Of a DNA stretch of 64,000 nt, positions 12,245 to 24,060 are shown in pieces. Source of the stretch: Sweltsa coloradensis (lineage: Eukaryota; Arthropoda; Insecta; Plecoptera; Chloroperlidae); contig JAMZAV010000315.1 in NCBI GenBank assembly GCA_024449915.1, forward strand, positions 369,043-433,042. Direction: 5' to 3'. Within the stretch, counting starts at the first letter, position 1. The number at the start of each line of letters is the position of its first letter. The notes under the pieces are model-generated. The model saw nothing but the letters and a program-made list of their open reading frames with translations. It was not told the origin of the DNA and ran no database searches. The position numbers and the translations under genes were made by a program.

Positions 12245-12954
12245 GTATAAGTACAAAAATACTGTGTACACACAGATAATATATTACACTCTGCTATAGA
12301 ATATAGATAGATGTACCAACATCACTGTGGCCCACACTCTAGTAACAATTAAAATGCATGGGCGCGTCTATGGAACGAGTTAATACATGTTTTAGGTGTG
12401 TTCCTTAGATACGGACACCGTATTGGCTCACTTTTCGTCTGTAGCAGTGAGGACCCCCTCACTTAGCTTATAGCATACGACCGCGAAGTCGATAACACCT
12501 CGCTGCCCCGCACTTCCGCTTTTCTCTGCCGATCACACGCAGTCCACGCGTTTATCACGCTAAGACTAGCGCGTGAAAATTGCGCCTTCCATTTTGAGAG
12601 TTAAACCCCAGGATGCCGGAAAAATAAAATCCCCTAAGCTTGATGAGTGAAATTCCCATCAAACCACACAATTAACCTGGGCCATCACGTTGATTCGGAA
12701 AATCTAGCCAGTTGAAAATTGAAATAAATTCCCGAATTTTGTAAATTGATTCTATTAGCTCTCACTTTAAAAATATTATAAAATACGTGCGAGCCTCAGT
12801 GACTTCTCGGGCTTTATGGTGTTGGTAGATCTATAGTTTGAAATTTAATTTAGGCGTTCGCGGATAATCGCAAGAAATATGTGAAATATTTAAGAAATAG
12901 ATGTATCATCCTGAATCATCTACAAATCCTCACCTCGGCCTCGGACGTTTCCAG
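12245..12954 (+). other. Intron of the uS12m gene
   Basis: GT-AG intron in phase 0. It holds an inverted CCAAT motif (ATTGGCTCA near 12422) and a CpG-richer stretch at about 12470-12580. This could be a promoter for a shorter transcript, but nothing else supports that. Confidence 0.8.
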
Positions 12955-13179
12955 ACCCTGATCAAGAAACCCAAGAAACCTAACTCAGCTAACCGTAAGT
13001 GCATCCTGGTCCGGCTGACGACCGGCAAGGAGATGGTTGCCTACATCCCTGGGATCGGCCACAACCTGCAGGAACACAACATGGTGCTGTGTCGTGTGGG
13101 ACGGTGTCAGGACCTCCCGGGAGTCAAACTCAAGGCCGTCAGGGGGAAGTACGATCTTCCGCACGTCATCAAGAAGTAG
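12955..13179 (+). CDS. MRPS12: Mitochondrial small-subunit ribosomal protein uS12m, coding exon 2
   Basis: This exon follows a TTTCCAG acceptor and encodes 74 residues to TAG at 13177-13179. It carries the uS12 core: [13 protein letters not shown], then [10 protein letters not shown] and [16 protein letters not shown], ending HVIKK. uS12 sits at the decoding centre of the ribosome, and both loops belong to that site; here the protein would act in the mitochondrial small subunit. With exon 1 the protein is 121 residues, slightly short of the roughly 138-140 of fly and human, mainly at the N-terminus. An open frame reaches back to an ATG at 12901, but its first 18 codons match no uS12 and are intron. 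The 710-bp intron (12245-12954) is GT-AG. Confidence 0.95.
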   Translation, partial: TLIKKPKKPNSANRKCILVRLTTGKEMVAYIPGIGHNLQEHNMVLCRVGRCQDLPGVKLKAVRGKYDLPHVIKK

Positions 13180-13904
13180 ACACGTACACTTCATCTAGTA
13201 GTAGTGGGTTTTATAAGTTTCACGACGTTATGGTCGGTGTCGTCCGAGTTATCAAGATAATGGATGACCAGTGTGAATTGTGATATGGTGTTACTGTCAT
13301 TTCTATAATCATAATTTCATTGTTTCCGTCATTTTTTTTTATGCAACTCGGCTTGACTAAAATAGCTTAGGTCTCTAAAGCCTTTAATATATTTCTACTT
13401 CATGTTTGTAGGTTCATATTCATTTTTCTCTCGCAATATTTCTTTTAAAGCTTTACTGGCGGAAACCGTGCTATGTTGTGATTTGATTTTACATGATGTG
13501 AAAACTGTGGATGAAAAGTGAATTAACGATTTTCGACATTTCCCTGGTAGTTTATTTTGAAAGAAATGAACAATTTGTAGTAGTTTTAGGGCGCTTTCAT
13601 AAATTTACATCTTTTACAGGAATATGACATGAACATTGCAATTACTTGTTTCATTTTTCTACATTTCCTTCAGTTCAAATTCAATTTGAAATAGTCCGTC
13701 GTAGCCTATCACTACTATTCTCATTTTGAATTGCACAGACACTTTAAAATTCATCTGTTGTGCTCACTCACATAGGTAGATGCTCGTTATTTTATTTTAA
13801 TTGCATAATGTGTGAGTTATACTGATGGTGCGCATCCTGTGGAGTGTCGACCATCAGCATGAAAGAACTTTCAGCCTGTGTTTGAGTAAAGATCTTGTAA
13901 TAAA
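13180..13904 (+). promoter_or_regulatory. Probable 3' UTR and polyadenylation signal of uS12m
   Basis: An AATAAA lies at 13899-13904, about 720 nt after the stop, in CTTGTAATAAATGACAG and followed by a T/G-rich stretch. The region between is AT-rich with no other coding signal. A nearer signal may be used instead. Confidence 0.45.
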
Positions 13905-14195
13905 TGACAGTTATTGTTACACAATACATTCTTTCTCAACCCCATGCATCCATCTGCCTGCTTGCGTGTGTGTGTGTGTGTGACCAGTCACTCCATGCAG
14001 TGACCACAGCGGACGCAACCCTCTCGAGTAGCAGCCTGCCGCCCACAAGGGATTAGCACCACATTCACAGATGGAGATATAGGCCAGGTATAGTTCGACC
14101 ACCGCTAAGAGATGCAGGATCTCACTGATGAGGAACAAACTAATAGCGTTGGACTGTCTAACGCTAATAGTGACTGATTTATCTCTGAGCGTCCA

Positions 14196-14245
14196 GCGGC
14201 GTCGGAACCGGGAGGGCAGGGTGGTATCTCCCCCCCCCCCACCCC
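14196..14245. repeat. Solo end of the CAGTGGCGTCGGAAC element family
   Basis: CAGCGGCGTCGGAACCGGGA is close to the left end of the element at 5779, including the following G run. No partner end was found, so this is a truncated copy. Confidence 0.5.
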
Positions 14246-14336
14246 CGTTCCTCCAAACATACCTATATATACTTCACTACATAATATAAAATAATATTTA
14301 AAATATGGCAACAACTCATTAACCCGGATATATAAT

Positions 14337-14546
14337 ATTATAAAAATTACACACCGAAATATGACCTGGGTTACTTACTAATTAACCACGATATTTCGGA
14401 GAGCTCCGTCTCCTGTCTCAAGCATCGTCGGCAGGTCGGGCATGGATGCCTGAGAAAGGAGACGGAGCTCTCCGAAATATCGTGATTAATTAGTAAGGCT
14501 TAGTAACCCAGGTTATAGTTCAGTGTGTGATTTTTATAATAATATA
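14337..14546. repeat. ~210-bp foldback element with long inverted arms
   Basis: Arms at about 14337-14425 and 14455-14546 are near-perfect inverted copies, both containing GGAGACGGAGCTCTCCGAAA and CCTGGGTTACT. The spacer is about 30 bp. The flanks are AT-rich, so a target duplication cannot be read. Each arm, read outward from the centre, contains CTGAGA- or TTGAGA-like sequence, a GGAGA...TCTCC stem and GAAA, which recalls a hammerhead ribozyme core. Confidence 0.7.
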
Positions 14547-14676
14547 ATATATTATTTTTATCTTATCTGCGTTCAATCCCAGCAGCAAGCTGGAATATCC
14601 TAGAGCTTCCTTGGAAACAGTAAGAAAATAAACTTTAGTGATTACTTTCCTAGCTTGACTCCAGTTCACATTATTA

Positions 14677-14720
14677 TTAAGTCTTTATTTGCAACAGAAA
14701 ATAATTCCACTAGTGCAAAT
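14677..14720. repeat. Retroelement-like tail (TTTATTTGCAACAG)
   Basis: TCTTTATTTGCAACAGAAAA followed by TTCCACTAGT matches the segment near 17132-17165. I infer two copies of one dispersed repeat end. Its class is unclear. Confidence 0.4.
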
Positions 14721-14860
14721 ATAATATATGAACTTATCAATTAACAATTTAAGAACTAACAAATATAATCATAAATGTGGAACATGAAAACATACATCAC
14801 TTGTATTGATATTCAAAGGCATATACTACTATTTCATGGTTGTGTTGGTTATGTGAATGT

Positions 14861-14928
<68 letters not shown>

Positions 14929-14951
14929 GTGCGTGCGTGAGTGTGTGTGTT
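14861..14951. repeat. (GT)n microsatellite
   Basis: A nearly pure GT run of about 60 bases with interrupted GTGTGA and GTGCGT edges. A shorter GT run lies at about 13965-13982. Confidence 0.95.
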
Positions 14952-15236
14952 TAGTTGTCAACAATAGTGTCTTGTAAAACAGATTTTACTCCCGACTATA
15001 ATCAGAAAATTGAACACGACTGACGCTACGTTCGGTCACAATAGATTGTGGTTTGTGAACTCCAAATTATACTAAAATCAAAGATTAGTATCGAAATATT
15101 TTCTACGCTTTGACGTCTTTGTTGTGGCGCTGTCTTGGTGCCAACTGGAGTGGGTGGATTGAATTCCCACATAAGGCATTGATTTTTATAATTTGGTATT
15201 TATTTTGTTATGCGTTTTTTCGTGCTGAAATTGATA

Positions 15237-15342
15237 TAAAAATAAATAGTGATGGAGGCTCGGTTCGAAATTTTATGGAAGTTCGATGAACAGTCCGATT
15301 TCGGTTCGAAGTACACAAATACAGGTTCGCACATCCTTAGTT
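15237..15342. repeat. Fragment of the TAGGGATGTGCGAAC MITE family
   Basis: It contains repeated GTTCGA motifs and ends GGTTCGCACATCCTTAG, matching the right end of the element at 2823-3227 with one change. No left end is visible. Confidence 0.55.
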
Positions 15343-15429
15343 AAATCCCATTCTGGCATCCCATAACAAAAGTTATGTTCTAATTGTATCGTTGCAATGG
15401 AATATTCCAGGACTTATCAAAGGAATCGA

Positions 15430-15520
15430 TCTCAGCACTCGCATGATGACCGCGGGAGTCGAACCCGTACTCTTGTGCCAGCAAACACAGTCGTCCAGTC
15501 TCTACCTCCTCGCTCTAGAC
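15430..15520 (-). repeat. tRNA-like internal promoter remnant (B box)
   Basis: On the minus strand GGGTTCGACTCCCGC, a good RNA polymerase III B box, follows about 60 nt of loosely tRNA-like sequence. No full cloverleaf could be drawn, so I read it as a tRNA pseudogene or SINE head rather than a tRNA gene. Confidence 0.3.
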
Positions 15521-16058
15521 TGGCGAGAGTGTAGCTTGCGAATCTTGGCATTCGTGTGAGAGGAAAGGATGCTAGGCCCCGTTATTCTGTAAACACGATG
15601 CTGCAGTGCGAGGGGGAGGGGGGTGCCTTCAGGGCGACAAGTTGCCGATTTCACCGTGACACCACCCTTCGGACACGCCCCACCCCTAGCACACAACCAG
15701 CTTGGAATCGTTCAGAAACACGTTTCTAAAACCACAATTTTATTGCAGTCATAGAAAACTTACCCAGAGAGTAAGTCATTGATAAATTCTACGAAAAACA
15801 AATGATTAGGCCAATAATAAAATCATAATTTTGCCTCTATTATCATTGAGTTTAGAATATAATTACCATTACCAAACATAAAAATCCGTAAATTCATTCA
15901 GGCACAGGCAGCATACTGTAGCATAACACACCTTTGTGCAAAACTGATTTACAAAGCTCATGAAGCCTATGAAACACAAACAAACAATAAAAGACCCGGT
16001 AGTTTTGGATTGTTCCATTTATTATTTATTTTATTTTATTTGTATTCACGAACACGAT

Positions 16059-16660
16059 GTACAGTCAGGGTCATATATAAATCAAGAGGTCTGAAAGATA
16101 CCTCTTTCACCGACATCGCGTGGTCAACTCTTGGTGCCATTATTTATATTGCCCTGTGAACTACATTATCGATCGATGGAAGTTCCCTAGACTATTTGAT
16201 GTTATTAATATTATTTAGGAGGCTTTGAAAGACTCTTGGTCAACAAAATAGTCAATATCTAGAAGGCAGTCAGAAGAAAAATACAATTTTCTCAAAACAA
16301 AAGCATAAAACAAACTTTGGTGGTTTGCAAATAAGACTTGACAGCTAAGATAGAATTATTCGAAATTAACTAGAAAACTAAGGCAAATATAAGAACTAAG
16401 GAATAGTCTTAATGCTATGCCTAGGCCAAGGTATCGATATATAATGCTCTCTTAACGTTCCATGTTATATTTCTTCTAGGCTTGATAGTTTCTCTGGTGA
16501 ATAGAGAATTTTCCTTTGACATTATCAGCCATGTTTCTTATTTATGTCGATAATGCAGTTCACAGGGCGATATAAATAATGACACCAAGAGTTGACCACG
16601 AGATGTCGGTGAAAGAGGTATCTTTCAGACCTCTTGATTTATATATGACCCTGACTGTAC
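16059..16660. mobile_element. 602-bp foldback element with 112-bp inverted arms
   Basis: Arms at 16059-16170 and 16549-16660 are inverted copies with only scattered changes. They begin GTACAGTCAGGGTC and end GACCCTGACTGTAC. The 378-bp spacer is AT-rich and has no coding frame. No clear target duplication was seen. An A/T-rich stretch, TTTATTATTTATTTTATTTT, lies just outside the left arm at about 16019-16040. Confidence 0.75.
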
Positions 16661-16873
16661 GTGATATTCTTGATAAGGATTGTCTTATCGTCGTAATTAT
16701 AAAAGATTTCCTTCCCAGTTCATCGAGGCAAAGTGGCAAACACATTTAGAACTTCGTGTGATTTCTTTCTTTTTGTAAGGATTGGCCTATATTCGCCGCC
16801 ATCTCCTAGGTTCCAAATTTTCCCTCGCCTTATCCCTACATCGATACCGTGATCTGCATCCCTCTTGATGTAG

Positions 16874-17000
16874 TTAGGGAGCGAAGCTGCCCTAAATGTA
16901 TAGCTTTCATGTCTGTGCGTGTACATACTGTACATACATGACCTACCTCCGATTTGCACGCGTTTTTTTTTTTTTACATTGCCCTTCAACGAGCTTGCCC
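16874..17000. repeat. Repeat fragment with TAGGGAGCGAAGCTGCCCTA hairpin (group D)
   Basis: The hairpin at 16874-16893 is followed by CTTTCATGTCTGTGCGTGTA and, near 16975, TTTACATTGCCCTTCAA. Both parts have counterparts near 6785-6990, and the first also near 10655-10690. An open frame of 128 codons on the minus strand crosses this repeat and is not a gene. Confidence 0.4.
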
Positions 17001-17111
17001 ATGTGCCTGTGGTAATGCTGGGTTCCCGACCTGGACGTCGAATAATGCATTCGAACGAACCAAACAGTATGAGTGAATGACTGTTCGTCGTCAAAGAGCC
17101 CAGCACCAGCT

Positions 17112-17260
17112 ATAGGGTATAATATAATAATAATGCCTTTATTTACAACAGAATACAGAATTCCACTAGTCCCTTCTCTATTAAATTTGCACTAGTGGGC
17201 TACATTGCCTGTTGCAAATAGAGACATAAATAAATAAATAAATAAATAAAAAAAAAAAAT
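17112..17260. repeat. Repeat with inverted TTTATTTACAACAG arms and (AAAT)n tail
   Basis: TTTATTTACAACAG near 17133 is mirrored by CTGTTGCAAATAGA near 17207, and CACTAGT occurs in both arms. An (AAAT)n and A run follows. The left part matches 14677-14720. Confidence 0.45.
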
Positions 17261-17506
17261 GTATTATTGCCGTCAATTTATACACACACACTCAATAGTC
17301 AATACGTAATAATAAAATTAAATAATTAGTATAAAAACAAACAACAACGTATAGCCTCCTCACGAGGCCTACTGAGTCATTACAGAGCCAGTGTGGCACT
17401 TATTTCAAACAAATCGAGAGTGTTGATGGAAGTATTACATAAAGAGTTTAAATCAGTTTGAATTCTCCGAAGAGGTGAATATTTTCAAATATTAATCCTG
17501 TTTTGT

Positions 17507-18278
17507 TGGATGAGCGTAGCGAGCGAAGCGAAGATTCCATTTCACTACACTGGAGAAAAAAATCCAGAATGTTTTTTTTTTTCTTTCTTTCTTTTTTTCT
17601 GTATTTTTGTGTTTGTCAGCACGATTCCGGCTAAACCGATACTCCATTTGCGATGAAATTTTAGGAGGCCTTCGAAATCTCTAAACTTTAGAACTGCCTC
17701 GTTTTTGAGCGCAATCAAAAAATTATTTCTCATGAAAATCGCAATTTTACGATTTTTTTCCGATTTTTTGAAAATTTATTTTACTTATCACACCTACATG
17801 CTTTATCCTATTGTAATAATTTTTTCTCGGAACCTTAATTTTATGAATTAAGATATCCGTGTGAAATTTGAGCGCAATCGAAAAATTATTTTTCATGAAA
17901 ATATAAATTTTGTGGGTTTTTTCTTTTTTGAAACAATTTTTTTACTTGTAACACCTACATGCTTTATCCTTTTGTAATAATTGTTTCTCAGAACCTTAAT
18001 TTTATGAATTTATATATTCGTGTGAAATTTGAGCTCAATCGAATAATTATTTCTTATAAAAATCGCAATTTTTCGATTTTTTCTTTTTTTAAATTAGTAC
18101 GATAAATTAAAAAAATTACAAATTAAAGTTTATTTTTAATTTAATTTCATTTAATTTTAAATCTTCAACTTAGTAATAATTTTTTCACAGAACAACAGAT
18201 AATCCGCATGACACATGGCAGCTCAATGCACCAATTACGCTCATCCAACAACGCGGCGGGACTTAAGCGTTTTCCTAG
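17507..18278 (+). mobile_element. Helentron-like non-autonomous element, family A copy 1
   Basis: The element runs from TGGATGAGCGTAGCGAGCG (after a host T) to TTTTCCTAG (before a host T). The 5' motif TGGATGAGCGTA returns inverted as TTACGCTCATCCA near 18235, just before the 3' hairpin AACGC-(12 nt)-GCGTT. GCGAAGC lies near the 5' end. The interior has 2-3 diverged units of about 160-180 bp, each with CTACATGCTTTATCC and AATTTTACGATTTTT. TT target, asymmetric inverted repeats and a 3' hairpin match Helentron-associated elements (HINEs). There is no coding capacity; open frames here translate the repeat. Confidence 0.75.
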
Positions 18279-18398
18279 TGGTACATATAAGGTCGGATGT
18301 CTCCTATAGTTAATCTTGGCGAATCAAACAAATTATTGGCTATTTTTATATAAAAACATCATATCTAAAAGCTTGCGCCTATTTTCAAGTGTCATTAT

Positions 18399-19198
18399 TG
18401 GATGAGCGTAGCGAGCGAAGCGAAGATTTCATTTCACTAACACTGGAGAAAAAAAATCCGGAATGTTTTTTTTTTTTTTTTTTTGTATTTTGTGTGTCTG
18501 TGAACACGATTCCGGCTAAACCAATACTCCAATTGCGTTGAAATATTATGGAGGTCTACGAAATCTCTGAACGAAGAACTGCAACGGGGGGGAAAACCGA
18601 TCCAAAAATTATTTCTCATGAAAATCGCAATTTTACGATTTTTTTTCGATTTTTTAGAAAATTCTTCGACTTATAACATCTACATACTTTATCCGATTGT
18701 AATGATTTTTTCACAGAACATCAATTTTATGAATTAATATATTCGTGTGAAATTTGAGCGCAATCGAAAAATTATTCTTATGAAAAATCGCAGGGTCGGG
18801 GTATTTGCAATTTTACGATTTTTTAAATTTTTAAAACATTCTTCGACTTTCGACACTTACATGCTTTATCCCATTGTAATGATTTTTTCACAGAACTTTA
18901 ATTGTATGAATTAATATATTCGTGTGAAATTTGAGCGCAATCGAAAAATCATTTCTCATGATAATCGCAATTTTACGATTTTTTTCAATTTTTAACATTT
19001 CTTTGACGAATAAAACCTACATGCTTTATCCGATTGTAATGTTTTTTCCACAGAACTTTAATTTATGAATTAATATGTTCGTGTGAAATTTGAGCGTAAT
19101 CGAAAAATTATCTATTAAAAAAATCGCAATTTTACACTTTTTCGTTTAAAAAAATTACGCTCATCCATCAACGCGGCGGGACTTAAGCGTTTTCCTAG
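18399..19198 (+). mobile_element. Helentron-like non-autonomous element, family A copy 2
   Basis: Same architecture and orientation as the copy ending 120 bp upstream: T|TGGATGAGCG start, inverted motif near 19155-19168, AACGC/GCGTT hairpin, CCTAG|T end. It holds three interior units and one small insertion (CAGGGTCGGGGTATT near 18792). The two copies have different flanking bases, so they look like independent insertions. Confidence 0.75.
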
Positions 19199-19550
19199 TG
19201 TTATTATTATCACAGTGCATAATATAGTCTCTCCTGTGATAGTCAATTTCTAAATGTGTATCTGTACTTTTTCGATACACTCATCTTGGTGACCTGATGA
19301 CTCCAGACAACGCTGGCATACTCCACCTGTGGCCTAACTAATGCAACATACAGCGCCCTAGTTGTTGTCATTTTAAATGATTTAATACAATTGAGACCGA
19401 GAAACTTGTAGGCTTTCGGAGTAATGGAGTCTAAAAATTATGGGTCATCACAACACCAAGATCTCGATTAGATTGAACTATGTCTAAATTCACTCCATAT
19501 AAATATAATTAAATATACAAACAAGTTAGTTTCTTTTTATTGGTAAAAGG

Positions 19551-21256
19551 AGACACACACATAACAAAAACTTGTAGAAATACAGCCAAACCTTACACAC
19601 TCAAAAGGAATGAGATCTAAAAAAAGGGCCAAGCTCATCTACCCTTCCACATTTGCGCATTCTTAATTCATAAACGTACAGTGTCCCATAACAGCATCCT
19701 CGAAAAGCTTGGCAAAATAGAATTTGCGATTATTAATTTAACGTAGTAGTTTATCCAAGTTCTTTTTTGTAATTAATTTAAACGTAAACATGCAAATTCT
19801 ATTTTGCCAAGCTTTTCGAGGATGCTGTTATGGGACACTGACGTTTATGAATTAAGAATGCGCAAATGTGGAAGGGAAAGATGAGCTTGGCCCTTTTTTT
19901 AGATCTCATTCCTTTTGAGTGTGTAAGGTTTGGCTGTATTTCTACAAGTTTTTGTTATGTGTGTGATCTTATTACTTTTTCAAGTTCCATTAAAAAAATT
20001 ATTTGTAAAATATAATATTTTATCAAAGTTGATTTAATTTTATGGTATTAGCAATAACAATAGGATGTAAAATATCTAGGCCCGGATTCATGTACATCCT
20101 GGGTATAGGTGGTATAACCATGGTATAACGACGGTATAAGGACTGGTTAAGTCTAGGCAAACTCACATCCTATTAAAACTTTCCCATGTAACAACAAACG
20201 CACAACTAATGTAATTTTACACCTATTTCACTGCACCCACACGAGGGAAGCGATATATCTAGACGGCCTTGACCCACAGCCATGTAAATCATCAGATAAT
20301 CAGAAGAATATTGAAAATTTTCACCATCTTTTGTTTTACATTTTATTAAAAGTGACAGGAGATTTCGTGAGTTTATTAAAAGTAAAGAAAAAGCTTATTA
20401 TTGCCCTAAATTTTGGAATAGCCTAGGACTATCATACCATTGTTTATCTGCATTAGGCTTGTAGTAATCAAAACTAGTTATTTGTGCGGGAAGTGTCAAA
20501 ACAAGGTTGTGCTGGCCTAGGGTTGGCTAAGAAAGGCCTAGGGCTTGTCAAACATGTATTTATTATCTAGTCCTATAGCCTAATGGAACTTTAGACCTAC
20601 ACTGTTGTATTATAAATAATTTTTTCATCTGGGCCTAGGCCAGGGACGGTTTCTGATTTGTTTTATGAGAGTATAATGACACCTTTTCTCGTTCCACACA
20701 AAGAAGAAAAATTTTAAATGTCCGCCATTTGTTTACGTATCGCACTTTCCCGCCTAACTCTGCTTATACCGTCAACAAGTGTCAAGTAACTATGGTTACT
20801 TGTTGATTATATGCCAAGTGTTTTAAGGCTTATTTTAAAACCTTTATTGGAAGCCTTCCAACAAACTTTTTCAACTTTTTTTTTCAAAAGAGACTATATT
20901 TCTATAACCTTAATGTCCATGTAAAATATGAACATTGTAGCCCCACCCGTCTGGTCAGAATCGCGGGCCGGGCGTATTATATGTTAGCAGTAGCTAGCAG
21001 TAGCTAACATCCTTAAAGTGATTTGAGCATGTTTGAAGACATTTTTTCACCAAGAAGGAATGGTCGTACCCCAATAAAATTTGGCATGTGTTGTCAGGTA
21101 CCTAAATCCCCTCGATTGTGATAGTTTTCAAGTTCACATCACGTTACATGACGGCGGTGGTAACACCCCGAAATCACCTCAACTCTGCTTGGTGTAAAAG
21201 GTGCTTGAGTGTGTAGCGCACCGCGGCTTGGCTGCGGCGCCCTAACGGGCACCTAG
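19551..21256. mobile_element. 1.6-kb dispersed repeat, copy 2, with foldback
   Basis: Direct-orientation partner of the repeat at 8181-9770. The foldback spans about 19551-19968, and the right end is again GCCCTAACGGGCACCTAG. After GGTATAAGGACTGG (about 20140) the sequence departs from copy 1 and rejoins near GGTTGTGCTGGCCTAGGGTT (about 20505). One copy therefore has a replacement or insertion. No coding frame. Confidence 0.65.
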
Positions 21257-23970
21257 ATTACGTGATTTAGATCGACAATCAATATCTTTTTAGAGCTGTA
21301 CACAACCACGTACGGTACCCACAGGGCGGTAAATCTTTAAATCATCAGCATACATCAGACATTTAGATGATTTCAAGCATGCAAGTATATCATTGACGTA
21401 TGTGCGTGTGGGTCTTGATATAAATGGCTTGCACATCCAACCTTATAGGTACGATTGAATAGTTCCAGTTTTCTCCAAGTGGAGTAGGGGAAATAGAAAA
21501 ACACATATTGATTGTATTATGTGAAGATTATCCAGCCTATCAACAGATCAACACAACATGTAAACTGATTCCGTTATTAGTTGCATATTGGGAATGAATG
21601 ACCGTTTAATTTATTATTCTTGGTCATAGTTACGGTTTAGAAACAACGAACTCTTGTACCGAAGGGTTCATTACTATTTACACATCGTGTAGACTTTTGT
21701 TCAAATTCGCATGGATCAATTGCGATAGACCGATAGCATGAGCAATCAGTAATGATAGATGTCCGTAATGTTTAAACATCGGGGACGGGGGTATTGCCCT
21801 TTCTGAGAACCGTACCCGAGCAGTGCATTGACATGATTGACTCAATTAGTCATTTTCATGCTCGATCTAACTCTAAATAATGCAGATTATGGAACATCTA
21901 GCTCACACAATTCGTCTTTGGGTTGTGTTATTATCCAATAGGATGCATGAACATTGTACATGGCAAGTCAATTATTAGCTTACACTCTCCCCCTCTATTG
22001 GGATTGCCATGGTTCAAAACTTTTGAGAAAGTTAGAGTTTACTACAAGTGCCAATGGTGTGAAATACAAAAAAAAAGTTTGTGGAGCATAGAAATATTGT
22101 ACTCTTCTACAAAATATATTTTCAACAACAGATTCACTGATGAACAGATGCAACTGGTAGCTATCTGAAAACAATAATGAGTCAGTAAATTAATGCTTCA
22201 ATGACAAACATGATAAAATATAACAATTAGCTAAAATTGAATCATCTATCATGACGTGAGTTATGTGACTGGGTAGGCAAGCTCTAAAATCTAAATACGA
22301 ATGTAATTATTTATTATAAAATCAAAAGTTACTTTTGTGCAGTGTGATGATGTTCCCATTGCCAAACTCAATTCACCCACCGTGCAGTGTGCACACCTCC
22401 CACACCACCACCACCACCACCACCACCATACACACAACTCAAACTCAAACTGTAATCTCTGTATTCAACTATGAGTTGGACACACTTTTGCCATGCATTG
22501 CAGTTAGTGTAGTAGAAGGGACTCTAGTTTCAGCATCACTTCCCTATCTTTATCACTACGGAAGCTCTCTTAGATAAAGTTGATAATGCCGAGTAGACTT
22601 TTGTTTTGTGCTTTTTTGTTTACCAATCATGGTCTACAATGGTTTTAATCTATTAGTCAGTTCATATAATGATGTATTACATTTTTGGACCAAATTAGAC
22701 CTTGTAAAATAAGCCTAATAGCACATAACTAAAGGTTAATCACAATAAATTACCCCCCCCCCCCCCCTTCCTCATAACGGTTGTCATATGGACAGCGCCG
22801 CGTACATAACATGGCACACGTCGTCTCGTTGCCAGTACGCCAACACTAACAGCAGGTACAGTACAATACACGGTACACCCACCCACCCCTAAACTAGGAA
22901 GTGAGCAGCAAGCAACTGCAACCCTTCAAAAGGCACGTCCGTATTTGGATTGAATTCGTACACATTAGGGTAGGCTGCCAACCAGCCATGTGTCACCACC
23001 ACCCAACCCTTTGATTGAGAGCACAAAGTAGTGGTCAGTGCTAGAGATGACAGATGGCCAGCTGGACCAGTGGCTTGCAAACAGATGCCTCTCCGCTCTG
23101 ATCTAGGTCATGCAAACAGACGCAGACGCGCACCCCACCCCACTTCGACTGGATGTTTTCAACCCGCTCCCATGACGGTTATGACAGCTTCATCAATCTT
23201 ACGTACAAGTGACGCGAAAATAGCGAATGGTCAGAAGTGGCCATTCTTAGACATTTTTCAGATTTTCAAAGGATTCAATTTGCAGTCGCTCTCTCTCCAT
23301 TTGTTTGGTGACCTTGACTTCTCTTCAGGGGTAAATCTTGCGCTTTCTAAAGACATTTTTCTAAATGGTGTTTGTGAGATTTCGCAACGTGATTCAAATA
23401 ACCCTTCGGCCTTCGCTTAGCCTGCCGAGCCGAGGAGTTTGTTTGTGTCCCTGGTATTTGTATGAGAATGCTCACAAGTCATAAACTGAAACCGATGAAT
23501 ATTTTTATTGTAGTATGTATGTGGTATTTCGGTTTTTAAATATCTCGAATTTATTATTTTAAATGATTTAGTTTTAAAAGTATCAATTGCAAATTCTTCC
23601 TCTATGTTGTAACAGATTAGGTTTATGTCGACAAATGACGCTATGCCTACAGTAGGCTACAGCTCCAGCTGGGGGCATCTATTTTGTGTATACTTGTCTT
23701 CCTCCGAAACTTGTCCAGAGGAGACGGTTGGAAAATGAAATGGTTTCTCTAGAGTTTTTCCAGCACTTGTGTATCTAGGTTTTAGTTCTAGCGTCTGTTT
23801 TGATTTTGTTTTGTGACAGATTTTGGCAATTAGTATCGTTGTCAGCGAGCCATCCTCGGTACAGATATTTTTTCCGAGTTGTCAATGTCAATTTAACAAG
23901 ATCGGTATATGAAAATATTTTGAGGGCATATTACGCTGGTTGCGATATTAGTTGGTATATGTGTTAATTA
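21257..23970. other. Intergenic, no gene supported
   Basis: Open frames at 21923-22168, 22335-22577 and 23031-23420 have no recognisable domain. A (CAC)n microsatellite lies at about 22401-22430 and a C run at about 22754-22767. The minus-strand frame at 22889-23080 looks slightly coding-like, but I cannot place it in a family. Confidence 0.45.
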
Positions 23971-24060
23971 CTAGGCTGCTTCGCTAACAATCGAATTGAA
24001 AAAAAGCAATGATTCCTTTTGATCCCAGAAGCTATAAGCAACAATACGTTACTGAATTAC
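23971..24060 (-). repeat. Helentron-like 3' end fragment (family C-like)
   Basis: CTAGGCTGCTTCGCTAAC starts right after a host A, as at the reverse-oriented copy at 39122. GCTTCGC is present. The rest of the element cannot be traced, so the right limit is a guess. Confidence 0.4.

Noticed and set aside
12901..12954. ATG at 12901 as the start of uS12m
   Set aside because: The first 18 codons do not match uS12, whereas the exon at 12104-12244 supplies the conserved N-terminus through consensus splice sites.
16720..17106. 128-codon minus-strand frame
   Set aside because: Overlaps the group D repeat with its hairpin. No recognisable family.
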